Positions 44,091 through 53,460 of a DNA stretch of 64,000 nucleotides are shown in pieces (position 1 is the stretch's first letter; every line of letters starts with the position of its first letter). The translations under genes were made by a program, and so were the position numbers. The stretch is from an uncultured Bacteroidota bacterium (GTDB lineage: Bacteria; Bacteroidota; Bacteroidia; Chitinophagales; Chitinophagaceae). Below the pieces are notes generated by a model. It was given only the letters and a program-made list of their open reading frames with translations. It was not told where the DNA came from and did no database searches. The stretch is from assembly GCA_903905065.1 (NCBI GenBank), contig CAIVEW010000039.1, positions 62,001 to 126,000 on the forward strand, given 5' to 3'.

Positions 44091-45545
44091 TTAAAAAATC
44101 TGAATTTCACCTCCCTGATTAAATCTGCCATACTGCACCGCCTTTCCCTTTTCCGGCACCTCAATCACACTATCCACATCATGTTGAAAGGTATTTTCTC
44201 CCCTGAATTTCCCTTCTTTGGTACTTTGGAAAACATAAATAAATGACTTCTCCGGATACATGGCTTTTAGCCTGTTTAAATCTTCCGGTTTTAACCCAAG
44301 CCTATTAACACTATCAAAGAAAATGAAGTCATACAGGGCTAAACTGCTGGGCAAAGAAGACGCCACATACAGGTTGGGGTGCTTAACTTCTTTATCATTC
44401 AGCTTATCCTGCAATGTTTTGTCCAAGCCTTCCTCTTTGGCAATATAAAGCACCTTCCCATGATTGCGGGCTAGGTACCCGGCAAAGTCCACACACAAAT
44501 AAGATTTACCCATTTTAGGCTTGCCAAATACCATTACTGTAAAGTTTGCTGACGGATCTCCGATTAGTTGTAACCATTTGCCCTTAAAGCCAAGAGTTTT
44601 AAATCTCATGTTGGCAAAATCCATACTGTTCATAATAACCGGCTGCTCACTTATGTCCTCGTCATCACCGTCAAAGCCATTGAGGTTATGACAGGCACAA
44701 CCAAGTATTCCCTGAAGTCCGCTCAAAGTGTTTTTCTCTATTTGCAATACTTTTACCGCTTTTTCTGAAAGGAAATTTTCAAGGTTCTTTTTTATTTCGT
44801 GTAGCTCAACTATGTAAGGGTCGCTATCATTAATAGTTCTTTTCTCATAAGCATGGTTGATCTGCCCAAGTAGGAGCTTTGCTTTCTCCTTCATGCCGGG
44901 TTTACCGTTCAGGTTGATGTAACGCTTGATAAAGCTAACGGATGGCAACACTTTTTCCCCATCTGCTATTCCCTTTAGCATATCATGGGTTTCAGGTTTT
45001 AATTCCAACGCTATTTTAGCTCCCATTGAATTGTAGGTATCAATAAGCCTGTCCTGAATGTATTGGATTTGTTCAGCGTACTGAGATGTTTTGCGTATTT
45101 TCTTTTCAATGATAGCTTTTTGCAGGCTATTGATAAACCTCAACAATTCTTCTTTTGTTTTGGTTTTACCGTCAAGATTTACAAAACGCCTGATAAAACG
45201 CAGTTCTTCGGGTATTCGTTCTACCAAATGCGGCTCATGCTCATTATGCCTATGCGCTGGAGTATGAGCATGTTTTGCTTCCTTTATTTTTTTGCCTCCC
45301 CCTTCCTTATGTTTGGCATGTGGCTTTGCGGCATCGGCTTTTTTATTCTTGCCAACAAATTCATTCAGCTTTTCAAAATAGGTGTCTATGGTTTTTTTGA
45401 TCGTTTCGCTGGAATGATAGTTGTCCCAATGAGAGCCATTGTTCGTTACTTTCTTTACAAACTCATGCCCTTTCCGCAGTGCTTCAGGAAGTTTTGAAAA
45501 ATCTATTGTCGAAATAATGTCGTGGTAATTCTGATGTGTAATCAT
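44091..45545 (-). CDS. RecA-like ATPase of the virus-like element
   Basis: A 484-residue protein, last gene of the minus-strand cluster. Residues 1-140 are basic, with a His/Lys-rich linker (HAKHKEGGGKKIKEAKHAHTPAHR). A central part has two similar helical repeats (IPEELRFIRRFVNLDGKTKTKEELLRFINSL and a later FIKRYINLNGKPGMKEKAKLLL). The C-terminal ATPase shows Walker A VFGKPKMGKSYLC near 342-354 and Walker B YDFIFFDS near 406-413, in RadA/DnaB-like order. It is not of the FtsK/HerA packaging type. Its role may be helicase loading, recombination or packaging; it follows the helicase by 9 bp. Confidence 0.65.
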   Translation of the reverse strand: MITHQNYHDIISTIDFSKLPEALRKGHEFVKKVTNNGSHWDNYHSSETIKKTIDTYFEKLNEFVGKNKKADAAKPHAKHKEGGGKKIKEAKHAHTPAHRHNEHEPHLVERIPEELRFIRRFVNLDGKTKTKEELLRFINSLQKAIIEKKIRKTSQYAEQIQYIQDRLIDTYNSMGAKIALELKPETHDMLKGIADGEKVLPSVSFIKRYINLNGKPGMKEKAKLLLGQINHAYEKRTINDSDPYIVELHEIKKNLENFLSEKAVKVLQIEKNTLSGLQGILGCACHNLNGFDGDDEDISEQPVIMNSMDFANMRFKTLGFKGKWLQLIGDPSANFTVMVFGKPKMGKSYLCVDFAGYLARNHGKVLYIAKEEGLDKTLQDKLNDKEVKHPNLYVASSLPSSLALYDFIFFDSVNRLGLKPEDLNRLKAMYPEKSFIYVFQSTKEGKFRGENTFQHDVDSVIEVPEKGKAVQYGRFNQGGEIQIF

Positions 45546-45554
45546 AATGTTATT

Positions 45555-48500
45555 TTAAGCTGCCAGTAATTCAAGTTCCAATGAAAGCGCTTCCGCTTCG
45601 AGTTCTAATAATGAGATGATGTTATCCGGTTTGTCATGCTTTTCAGAGATAGGCTCAGGAATATCAATCTTTTTACGGCTGCTATACCTGTGATTGCTTT
45701 TCTCTATATCCCTGAACTGTGCAGAATTGAGGCTAACGGCGCAACTGTGGTTGTTTTGCAATATCTCGACAAGCTGGCTAATTTTACTACCGTCAACCAA
45801 TGCCACCATCTTATCCGATACCTTTTCAAAGTTATTTCTCTCTACTACCTCCAATAACTGTTTATCAAGGTATATATCCCCGCCTTTAGCCCGTGAAGCT
45901 GGCACAATCACTCTGAAATAGTTGCCCTGCCTGAAAAATGATATACCGTTATTGGTTACGATATGACCGCTATTAACCAATGACTTAATGAGAGGTAATG
46001 CTTTTATAATAGGCACAACCACTTTATCCTGTACCAGTTCGCCCGGATTCCAGTTCTCCGGCATGAGAATACCCTTAACTGTCTTTCCTTCTATGGTTGT
46101 ATAGCTAACAAGCTTGCCTTTAAAATCGCTGAAAGCCTGCAATAAGTTCCCCGTTATCGTATGCCTGATCTTCCGGTCAACATAGTTCTGCTTCGTATAT
46201 TCCTCCCATAGCGTAAGCAGGGTTTCTTTATCGGTCTGCTCTACATCAGAACTTGCACCTATAATTGCCATTACATCTTCTGAATACGAAGCCGGGATGG
46301 ATAGGTATTTGCTGCTGTTGGCAATGGCAAACCTTAGCTTAATCAGCGAAGGGGCATAGGGGTTTTTCTTTTTCTTGTCTATGCTGTAACCTATAAAAAC
46401 CGATGGAACCAGTTCATTGCCGGAAGAAAACGTTTCAATCGGATATTTAAGGTTTCTGCCAATGTGGAAGAACTTGAATATCTTTTCAAGGTATTGCTTC
46501 CTGTTGTTTGCTTTCACCCTGATTATATTCAATTGCCCGTCCTTAGCGGTTAGCAATTCATTCTCCCGTTCCTTGATTGCTGCAAGCCTTTCTTGTTGAC
46601 CTGCTATTTTCTGTATCTTTTTTTCGGACGGCACATTACGGATCAGGTCATCATATTTTTCGGTTACTTCCTGTTGTTCTGCCGATAACCTGCGCTGGCT
46701 ATCCTGCCCGTATTCGGCGATTAATTCCTGCTGTAGAATAATAGCATCCTTGTCTTTCAGGGATTCATTGAGCAAATTGTTCAACTCAATTTTGGTAAAT
46801 GGCTTTTTCAGCACATTCGCCCTGATTGTTTCCAAAATACTATCTTCGCCAAATGCACTATCTGAGCCTTTACCCATTTTGACAATGCGGGAACTGATGG
46901 TTTCCGCATCCAGATTCATCGCTTCCACCTCAAGGTCATATTCGCCAACCTGTCGTAAATACGCCTCATAATCAATATACCGCTCCGCCACTTCGACATA
47001 AAAATCATGTTGCATTTTAGTTGATAATACAGCTACACGCCCGCTTACCTTATGGGCTGCATCCTCAATTGGTGTTCCACCTGCATCCCCGCTATCGGCT
47101 TTACTATCGTTTAATTTCAATGGGTCATCCAATAAGTCGTTTATATCGGGGTTCTCAACCAAATACTCCTTTACGATCTTATCACCATACTTATTGAGAA
47201 AGTCCGGCACGTCCAAAATCTTAGTGGATTGCTTTTGATTGGAAGTAGTATTTGCATCCAATGACTTCAGTTTTTTCTGCAACATCATCATTAAACGCTT
47301 TTCGGCTGGAATGGCTGAAGTAACATAGTCATAAATAGGTTTCAGGATTTGCCCGGTGCGGTTAATGCGCCCTCTTTTCTGTACTTCCGTATTAATATCC
47401 AGTTCAGCCTGCAACACTATCATTACCCTTTGCTTTACCTGCGAAGCGGGTACTTTAGCAGTGGGTATAGCATGAGCGGAAGCTCCTGTACTCCCGGATT
47501 GGTTAATCATCAAAACATCAACCTCATTATTATTGAACTTTCGGAAAGCATCATTGGTATTTATCTTTTTACGGGGCATTACCAATGCTTTGCTGCCTTT
47601 ATGGTTCATCTGCAATTCATATTTGCGCCCGGTTACCTCTGCTACCGTATATCCGGCATCCTGCAATTTTTTTATGATAACATCTATCGGGGAGATAGTT
47701 ATACCAGTCGCAACTGAACGGATACGCTCGTAAATCCGGTTGTATTCTGTCTGCGCTTCCGGCGGCAGTTCGCTAATTTCAAACTTTTTATAGATAGAAT
47801 TGCCATCAACATCCTTTTCAGTATAGCGGAGGATACCATCCAAGCCACGCTTTAAAACCTCTGTAAAGTCTGCATTAATCGTATCACCGTCTGATACTGG
47901 CAAACCGCGTTCATTCTCTAAGGTTTCAATAAAGCTGCCCATTGTAGATGCAAAAGCAATAACAGGCTTTTTGCCTTCCTGCAAACGCATGATTGCTCTT
48001 TCGGCTACCGCCTCTGCTTTCAGGCTGAACAGCATCTGGTTGATAACCTGGAATACTTTGGAGAAATAAGGCTGGTTGTCAACTCCTGCTTGTGATGTAC
48101 CTTCCCTTACCCCTACTTCTTTTCCTTCTGCTACGGCTATCTTATCTAATTCCTCCACAATCTCGTTGACATGCTTTCCCTGAAAAGCAATTATATCCCG
48201 AAGTATTTCGGTTATGTTGTCAGCAATTGCTCTGTGTTCTTCTGCTTTATCATCAAGGTTTATATAATTAACTTCTACACCTTCAAAGCTGCGTTCCCTG
48301 CGTAACATCTGCCCCTCGGCTACCAATTGGGAAGAAAGGACTTCTTGCAGAGCTACACCACCCCTTGTAATAGATTCCACCAATTCATCCTTACTCATAT
48401 TACAATCTGCAATAGCAGTCTTCATGGCATAAATGGGCATATTATCCGGTCTTTTGGCGAATGTTGCCGATAAAAACACCACCCCTTTTGTATTGCGGAC

Positions 48501-50243
48501 AGCACCCTGTAAAAATTCCCCTGTGTTGGAAGAACCGGAACTGTTGTGCGCTTCATCCATGATAAATATGTTCCCTTCGGCAATGGCTTGCAGGAATAAA
48601 GGTTTTTCCGGTTTCTTTTCAGGGCTGTTGAATTGGGAGTAAGTACCCAAAACAAAATCATACTTAGCCGGAATTTCCCTTGCTTTAAATACTGCCTGCT
48701 GCTCTGTTATTGCAGGAGCGGAATAAATCACATTGCCATCCTCGTCCTTAATATCCGTTTTTGTATCCTTACTGTTTACAATAAAGGGTTTCAAATGCCC
48801 TGAACCTATGGCGAATAAGTCCCGGTATATATCCGAGAACAGATTGGCTTTTTCCGTAAGAAATACAGGCTTTAAGCCCTGACAGACTGCATATCGTATC
48901 ATGGAGGCTGCTATACGCCCCTTGCCTATGCCTGTCTGGTCCCCAATAATCATCCCCTGCCCCCTTGCTTCAATATTATAGATTGCCATTGCCACCGCAT
49001 CTATCTGCTCGGCTGAAAGGGCTTTACACAAGGAGGTACGGCTTGGAAATTGAAGCCTGTGGAGAACAAAGTTGTCTATGTCCCCGCCAACTTCCTGCTT
49101 TATCAGTTCAATGGCTGATTGGGTTTCAAAAGACATGCTGTCTGGCACCTGTGTATTGAGTATCACACAACTTTCGGATGCAGGCATGTAGGGAGCGCCT
49201 AAGCCGTTTACCTCTATCCCGAACATCCGCTGCAATGCTAATGCTTCCTGCTCCAGTTGATTCATTGGTGTTGCCACAATTTTGTGATTAAATAAAACGG
49301 ATGAGCCAACCGCAGATACTACTCTCGTATATAGCTGCTCAAACGTTGTAATTACATTATCCGTTTCGGGATTTTTAACGGGGGCGGCTCCCTGTGGCTT
49401 TTCCTTCCTGCCGTTTATGAGAATGAGCCGTACGTCAAAAGATGTCCCCTGTCTTGAATACAATTTATGCCCGTCAATTTGCAACACATCTGCTACATGA
49501 TAACGGCTATACAAATAATTAAAGAATATCCTGTTCTTGCCTGCCTGTATCCTGCCTTTACTGTCCCATTGTGTATGTCCGCCAATGATTATTGCTGCTC
49601 TTCCATCACTTACCATTGTTTCCAACGCCCTCAAAGCCATAAGGTGATCCAGCGTGTCTATTTTAAACGTATCGAACATTACGGGCTTATCCAGCTTGCC
49701 AAATGGAGGGTTAGTAATCACCGCTGCAAAATGGTTTTGCACGTCAAAAAATGGTTTTGTACCATCCCTCTGCCAAACATTGGCGAAACCCTGTTTTTTC
49801 AGATTGCTGTTACGGAGATTATCTATTTCGTTGACATAAATCCTTTCAGGATTGCCTGCAACGGTCAAAAGACCGTTTCCGGCTGAAGGTTCAAAACCAT
49901 ATCCGCCTTTTACCTGCAATTTGTCCAACTCACAAAAAACACCCGCCAGATAACCTATCGGCGCAGGTGTGGAGTATTGCTGCAATAAAATAGACTGGCT
50001 GGTACGGTGAGAAAGGTTAACCTGGTTCTGATACAATTCAACAATTTTGTCGAATTTTTCCTTCACTAAACCTTCCCCATGCGCTATTTTTCTTGCCTGC
50101 TTTACAATTGCCAGTTCAGTCAGTTCCTTTATTTCCGTTTTATCGGTAATGCCGTAAGTTGCGGCCAGCTTCTCAATGGAGGTCTTGTTGTGCTTCTTTT
50201 TCAGCATCAACTCAGCTTCTACCGCAAATACAAAAGCACTCAT
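45555..50243 (-). CDS. N6-methylase/strawberry-notch-like helicase fusion
   Basis: A 1562-residue protein. An N-terminal adenine-methylase-like domain has EPSAGNGLL near residue 115 and TNPPFG near 176. The helicase part has GDQTGIGKGR (Walker A, near 438), a DEAH motif MDEAHNSSG near 562, LSATF, and in the second domain QKRGRINRTGQ near 955. This order (methylase, strawberry-notch N, helicase C) is found in phages and plasmids, where it is thought to aid replication or to protect the element's DNA. Residues 1070-1560 contain no recognised domain. Methylation and unwinding are both inferred. Confidence 0.8.
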   Translation of the reverse strand: MSAFVFAVEAELMLKKKHNKTSIEKLAATYGITDKTEIKELTELAIVKQARKIAHGEGLVKEKFDKIVELYQNQVNLSHRTSQSILLQQYSTPAPIGYLAGVFCELDKLQVKGGYGFEPSAGNGLLTVAGNPERIYVNEIDNLRNSNLKKQGFANVWQRDGTKPFFDVQNHFAAVITNPPFGKLDKPVMFDTFKIDTLDHLMALRALETMVSDGRAAIIIGGHTQWDSKGRIQAGKNRIFFNYLYSRYHVADVLQIDGHKLYSRQGTSFDVRLILINGRKEKPQGAAPVKNPETDNVITTFEQLYTRVVSAVGSSVLFNHKIVATPMNQLEQEALALQRMFGIEVNGLGAPYMPASESCVILNTQVPDSMSFETQSAIELIKQEVGGDIDNFVLHRLQFPSRTSLCKALSAEQIDAVAMAIYNIEARGQGMIIGDQTGIGKGRIAASMIRYAVCQGLKPVFLTEKANLFSDIYRDLFAIGSGHLKPFIVNSKDTKTDIKDEDGNVIYSAPAITEQQAVFKAREIPAKYDFVLGTYSQFNSPEKKPEKPLFLQAIAEGNIFIMDEAHNSSGSSNTGEFLQGAVRNTKGVVFLSATFAKRPDNMPIYAMKTAIADCNMSKDELVESITRGGVALQEVLSSQLVAEGQMLRRERSFEGVEVNYINLDDKAEEHRAIADNITEILRDIIAFQGKHVNEIVEELDKIAVAEGKEVGVREGTSQAGVDNQPYFSKVFQVINQMLFSLKAEAVAERAIMRLQEGKKPVIAFASTMGSFIETLENERGLPVSDGDTINADFTEVLKRGLDGILRYTEKDVDGNSIYKKFEISELPPEAQTEYNRIYERIRSVATGITISPIDVIIKKLQDAGYTVAEVTGRKYELQMNHKGSKALVMPRKKINTNDAFRKFNNNEVDVLMINQSGSTGASAHAIPTAKVPASQVKQRVMIVLQAELDINTEVQKRGRINRTGQILKPIYDYVTSAIPAEKRLMMMLQKKLKSLDANTTSNQKQSTKILDVPDFLNKYGDKIVKEYLVENPDINDLLDDPLKLNDSKADSGDAGGTPIEDAAHKVSGRVAVLSTKMQHDFYVEVAERYIDYEAYLRQVGEYDLEVEAMNLDAETISSRIVKMGKGSDSAFGEDSILETIRANVLKKPFTKIELNNLLNESLKDKDAIILQQELIAEYGQDSQRRLSAEQQEVTEKYDDLIRNVPSEKKIQKIAGQQERLAAIKERENELLTAKDGQLNIIRVKANNRKQYLEKIFKFFHIGRNLKYPIETFSSGNELVPSVFIGYSIDKKKKNPYAPSLIKLRFAIANSSKYLSIPASYSEDVMAIIGASSDVEQTDKETLLTLWEEYTKQNYVDRKIRHTITGNLLQAFSDFKGKLVSYTTIEGKTVKGILMPENWNPGELVQDKVVVPIIKALPLIKSLVNSGHIVTNNGISFFRQGNYFRVIVPASRAKGGDIYLDKQLLEVVERNNFEKVSDKMVALVDGSKISQLVEILQNNHSCAVSLNSAQFRDIEKSNHRYSSRKKIDIPEPISEKHDKPDNIISLLELEAEALSLELELLAA

Positions 50244-50310
50244 ATTCGATTACTATTTGAATGATTTATTTAAAGACAGGTATGGCTTGCGCCATACCTG
50301 TCAATGAAAA

Positions 50311-51129
50311 TTAGGCTGCAACGGGTACAGCTACCAGCGGTAAATAGTTCAGGTTATACCTGTCATCCCAGATATTTGTGAACTGCTGATTGCCATTTGC
50401 CCACTCATAGGTATAAACACCGCCTCTTCCGGCTGTTACCCTTTGAATAGCCCATACCGGATCTAAAGTTGCCGGGCCAGCGGGTGTAGCAGAAACCGCA
50501 AAACCATTATAAACAACCATAGGTACAGATTCATCAATACGCGTAGGGTATTTAAGATTGTTGTTATTTCCACTTAGCGATACATTGATTTGGTTAAGCA
50601 CCTTGGTCATATTGGTAAGCAGGTCAGCCTGCGCTGTACCGTTACTTGCAATTTCATCATGGATGAGTTGCAATTCTACGGCAGGGCTGGAGTTAGTTAT
50701 GATCTGACCCAGCGCATCCACACTTAGCTTTACCGCCGCAAGGTTTTGTGTTTGCGCATCACCAGAGACTGCCACTTGTTGCGTCAGGGCATCGACACTT
50801 GCTTTTACGTTATTGATACCATCCGTCTTTGAGTTACCACTCGTTTGGAGGAGCTTAACAATCGGGGATAAATCTACTGCACCCTGTGAGCCATCAAGCA
50901 TTTCCTTGATTGCATCCCTAAGCGCAAAAGCATCCGCTAAACCTGCCGGAACGGTAACATCGGCATGTTTAATGTAAATATGCCTTAACGCTCCTTCGCC
51001 AATGTCAATGCGCACCATTTCATTTTTAACGGTGTCAATGGTCTTGATCTGTATTTTGCTGATAAGCAAGGGTGTGCCATCGTTGATCACCCTGATACAT
51101 GAATTGTCGTTGATAATCTGTGTTTCCAT
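50311..51129 (-). CDS. Virion-type protein with helical repeats
   Basis: A 272-residue protein. The N-terminal part (NDNSCIRVINDGTPLLISKIQIKTIDTVKNEMVRIDIGEG, then HIYIKHADVTVPAGLADAFALRDAIKEML) is a beta-plus-helix module I associate with structural proteins of Bacteroidota phages. Residues 95-180 are heptad-like (NNVKASVDALTQQVAVSGDAQTQNLAAVKLSVDALGQII). The C-terminal 70 residues are a compact beta domain (YNGFAVSATPAGPATLDPVWAIQRV). It could be a spike or fibre. Order of domains, not homology search, is the evidence. Confidence 0.5.
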   Translation of the reverse strand: METQIINDNSCIRVINDGTPLLISKIQIKTIDTVKNEMVRIDIGEGALRHIYIKHADVTVPAGLADAFALRDAIKEMLDGSQGAVDLSPIVKLLQTSGNSKTDGINNVKASVDALTQQVAVSGDAQTQNLAAVKLSVDALGQIITNSSPAVELQLIHDEIASNGTAQADLLTNMTKVLNQINVSLSGNNNNLKYPTRIDESVPMVVYNGFAVSATPAGPATLDPVWAIQRVTAGRGGVYTYEWANGNQQFTNIWDDRYNLNYLPLVAVPVAA

Positions 51130-51157
51130 ACTTTTCTTTCTTTTTTGTTTTTCTTGT

Positions 51158-51331
51158 TTACTTTTTGTCGTTCTTTTTAACCTGGTCTGCTATCCCTTCA
51201 CCGATCAGAGAGCCAACAAAACCGCCAAGCATAACAAGGGGTGCAGCATCTTTACCGGCTGCCTTTGCGTACCAATAGGCGACAAGTGAAGTAAGCAATG
51301 TTGCAGACGAAATAATTGTCTTCTCTTTCAT
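51158..51331 (-). CDS. Small Gly-rich membrane protein (57 residues)
   Basis: ATG at 51331: MKEKTIISSATLLTSLVAYW, then PLVMLGGFVGSLIGEGIADQ and a basic end KKNDKK. Two hydrophobic stretches, the second with a GG-GxxxG packing pattern. It sits between two genes of the cluster in the same direction with consistent short spacing, which supports it as real. It may be a virion or membrane-associated protein. Confidence 0.6.
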   Translation of the reverse strand: MKEKTIISSATLLTSLVAYWYAKAAGKDAAPLVMLGGFVGSLIGEGIADQVKKNDKK

Positions 51332-51362
51332 GTGGTTTTTTACCTCCTTTTTCGTTTTTGTA

Positions 51363-52016
51363 TTAGTGATGTAATAAGCTGTATGTTGCTATCCCGGTAA
51401 GAATAAATGCACCTGCCGATAAGAGCTTGTTCTTAATCTTAAAACCTTTTAGCTGCTTCTCAAACAGTAGATTTTGACCGGATAGTACATCCTGTTGCGC
51501 AAGGCTTTTATCGAATGATAACTTAAGGGCGTTATACTGTTCCTGCTGTAAGTCGATTGTGCTATCTTTATTATTTACCTGCGCCTGAAGTGTTATGGTC
51601 AGTTTATCCCACAGGCTATCCTTTTCATTTGATGAGGCAATTAAGCCCTGTACGGTAGCGTTAATACTGTCACATTCCGCAAGTTTTACCGCTGTATCGG
51701 TAGCATGGTCGGCATGGGCTATTAATGTGTCCACCAATTCCAGCAAAACTTTATTATCCTGTTTTGCTTTCTGCAATTCAGATTTTGTATTGCCAACCTT
51801 GTGTTCCAATGACACATTGGTCTGTACAAGAGAATCTACTTTGCCTTGAAAATGTGCTTCAACGGCAACACTTACATTTTTAATATCTGCCGGAGAGGAA
51901 AGTGTTGCTGCATAAGCTGGCTTTTGTGGGCTTTGTTTGCCGTTAAAGAACATGGAGCCTGAAATACCTGCGAAGAGCCCAAGTATAAAAATTGTTAGTT
52001 TTAATTTTAGTTGCAT
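51363..52016 (-). CDS. Membrane-anchored coiled-coil protein
   Basis: A 217-residue protein: an N-terminal span (LTIFILGLFAGISGSMFFNG), a long coiled coil (VSLEHKVGNTKSELQKAKQDNKVLLELVDTLIAH onwards to about 185) and a C-terminal hydrophobic span (LLSAGAFILTGIATYSLLHH). No family recognised. Such layouts occur among internal-membrane and spanin-like proteins of membrane-containing phages. It belongs to the tight minus-strand cluster. Confidence 0.55.
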   Translation of the reverse strand: MQLKLKLTIFILGLFAGISGSMFFNGKQSPQKPAYAATLSSPADIKNVSVAVEAHFQGKVDSLVQTNVSLEHKVGNTKSELQKAKQDNKVLLELVDTLIAHADHATDTAVKLAECDSINATVQGLIASSNEKDSLWDKLTITLQAQVNNKDSTIDLQQEQYNALKLSFDKSLAQQDVLSGQNLLFEKQLKGFKIKNKLLSAGAFILTGIATYSLLHH

Positions 52017-52084
52017 TGTTTTTGATTTTAATGATGAATAAAAAAGTGATAGGGTTTATGGTTGAGTGTTACTGTGAACAGCCA

Positions 52085-52318
52085 CTACTGCGGATCTGTG
52101 CTTTGCTGTATGCCTTTCTTCTCAAAAGTGTACCCGAAGCATCCGGCGGCTATAAGGCTTCCGAAAGTGTAAAACATAAATTCCGGCACATCTTTGCCCC
52201 AAAACTGTTTTGCTATCCAGCTAACGAGTAATGCCACAAGCAATATGCCGATTACCAATTCCCTCATACTGTAGCTACCCAATTTGTCCATGAGCAACTG
52301 TTGAATAAACTGTTTCAT
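52085..52318 (-). CDS. Small membrane protein (77 residues)
   Basis: A 77-residue protein: an amphipathic N-terminus (MKQFIQQLLMDKLGSYSMRE), one span (LVIGILLVALLVSWIAKQFWG) and a second weaker one (FMFYTFGSLIAAGCFGYTF). Holin-like size and topology. Its position beside peptidoglycan-active genes makes a lysis role plausible, but this is inference. Confidence 0.5.
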   Translation of the reverse strand: MKQFIQQLLMDKLGSYSMRELVIGILLVALLVSWIAKQFWGKDVPEFMFYTFGSLIAAGCFGYTFEKKGIQQSTDPQ

Positions 52319-52403
52319 TTTCTTTGTTTAAAAGTTTAATTAATTGATACGTTAATAGTCCAAGTGCTGCGCTGATAATGAATACATCAATGATCGGATG
52401 CTT
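52275..52403 (-). other. Possible non-ATG membrane peptide frame
   Basis: A frame following the stop of the gene at 52404 without an ATG: residues IIDVFIISAALGLLTYQLIK form a clean membrane span, then it overlaps the start of the 52085 gene in another frame. ATT/ATC would have to initiate. Low support, kept because the span is cleaner than expected by chance. Confidence 0.2.
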
Positions 52404-52994
52404 TCAGGCTGCCCTACTGAGTAGGGATGTTTCATGCAGCAGGGTGTAGGTAAAGCCGTTTCCGTAAAGCTGTTTATGACGTTGACATAATTCCATAAAG
52501 GCATTGAAGTCATTGGCATTGGCAAATACCTGGCATCCTGCGGAAAATTTGTCGATGTACTTTGTTGTTCCTTCCTGCAATGCCCTGTGAATGTTGATAC
52601 CGAACTGCCCCGTATCTTCTTTGCCGCTAAAGTCAAGCTTGCCATCCCGTTTAACATCCCTGATTACGGTTACAGGGTTTCTCTGCACAAGGGCAGTGTA
52701 CTTATTCCGGTGTAATCCTATCATGTGTGAATTGAGGTATTGACCAGCTTTCAATATCGCAGTGCCTTGCGGATTAAGTGGATTTTTCAGCCAATAGGTT
52801 CCCGGATCGGTTGTTGCTTCGTAACTGTGCAGTTGCCAATTGCCTTGCTCATCTTTGTAAATGACATTTATGGTGTCATTAAACACATTGGGGATTATAC
52901 TGTCGCTTCTTAATCCGACAATGTTTAGTTCAAACGGGCGTGTAAATAGCCTGTAGCCTTGCGCCATCAGCGCAGCTATTAGTTTTTCTTTCAT
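52404..52994 (-). CDS. Peptidoglycan-active protein with YkuD-like motif
   Basis: A 196-residue protein. The C-terminal half contains INIHRA, then KFSAGCQVFANANDFNAFM, resembling the SxGC catalytic motif of L,D-transpeptidase-like (YkuD) folds, with His (IHRA) upstream. No signal peptide. Such genes are common beside lysis genes in Bacteroidota phages and are presumably cell-wall active. The exact reaction is unknown; family assignment is tentative. Confidence 0.5.
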   Translation of the reverse strand: MKEKLIAALMAQGYRLFTRPFELNIVGLRSDSIIPNVFNDTINVIYKDEQGNWQLHSYEATTDPGTYWLKNPLNPQGTAILKAGQYLNSHMIGLHRNKYTALVQRNPVTVIRDVKRDGKLDFSGKEDTGQFGINIHRALQEGTTKYIDKFSAGCQVFANANDFNAFMELCQRHKQLYGNGFTYTLLHETSLLSRAA

Positions 52995-53048
52995 CTTAAA
53001 GTTGATTGATTAAATAATGAACTGTATCATTTTTCTCACTCCTGTCAT

Positions 53049-53459
53049 TCAGGCCGCATCTTGCAGGAAAGCAGGTATGTAGTCATTGAGCCATGCTTTC
53101 AGGTCAAAACCGGGATTGGCGTACCCATATACATATAGCTTGTCCGCACTGATAATTTCCGCTTCGTCGAATTTTTCCGTCAATACGAGCAGTGTATTAA
53201 ACAGGGTTTCATTCTGCTGTTCAGTACGGTTGTCCACATGCCTGCCATGCTTATCCAGCCCACCCAACCATGCAATTTCAACCGTGAAGTCTGTTGGAAG
53301 CATGGGTTTCAGGTTAATCAGCCTGCCGTTGCGGGTGATCAGGAAATGAAAGGGCAGCTTGTCTATTTCCCTTAGCATCATATCCGGCCTTGAACTTGTG
53401 CTGTGTACCACTATGTACCGCACATCGGTGTCTTGTTTTACGTTTCGCTTGTTATACAT
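53049..53459 (-). CDS. Degenerate amidase-2-like protein
   Basis: A 136-residue protein of the N-acetylmuramoyl-L-alanine amidase 2 (T7 lysozyme) fold: YIVVHSTSS with His19, FHFLITRNGRLI, and NPGFDLKAWLNDYIP. The usual later zinc ligands are not there: the GHRD segment is ISADK and the ACPSFD segment is ANPGFD. One ligand (His19) remains, so catalysis by the normal mechanism is unlikely. It may bind peptidoglycan or a partner. It is 1 bp from the next gene start. Confidence 0.6.
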   Translation of the reverse strand: MYNKRNVKQDTDVRYIVVHSTSSRPDMMLREIDKLPFHFLITRNGRLINLKPMLPTDFTVEIAWLGGLDKHGRHVDNRTEQQNETLFNTLLVLTEKFDEAEIISADKLYVYGYANPGFDLKAWLNDYIPAFLQDAA

Positions 53460-53460
53460 A

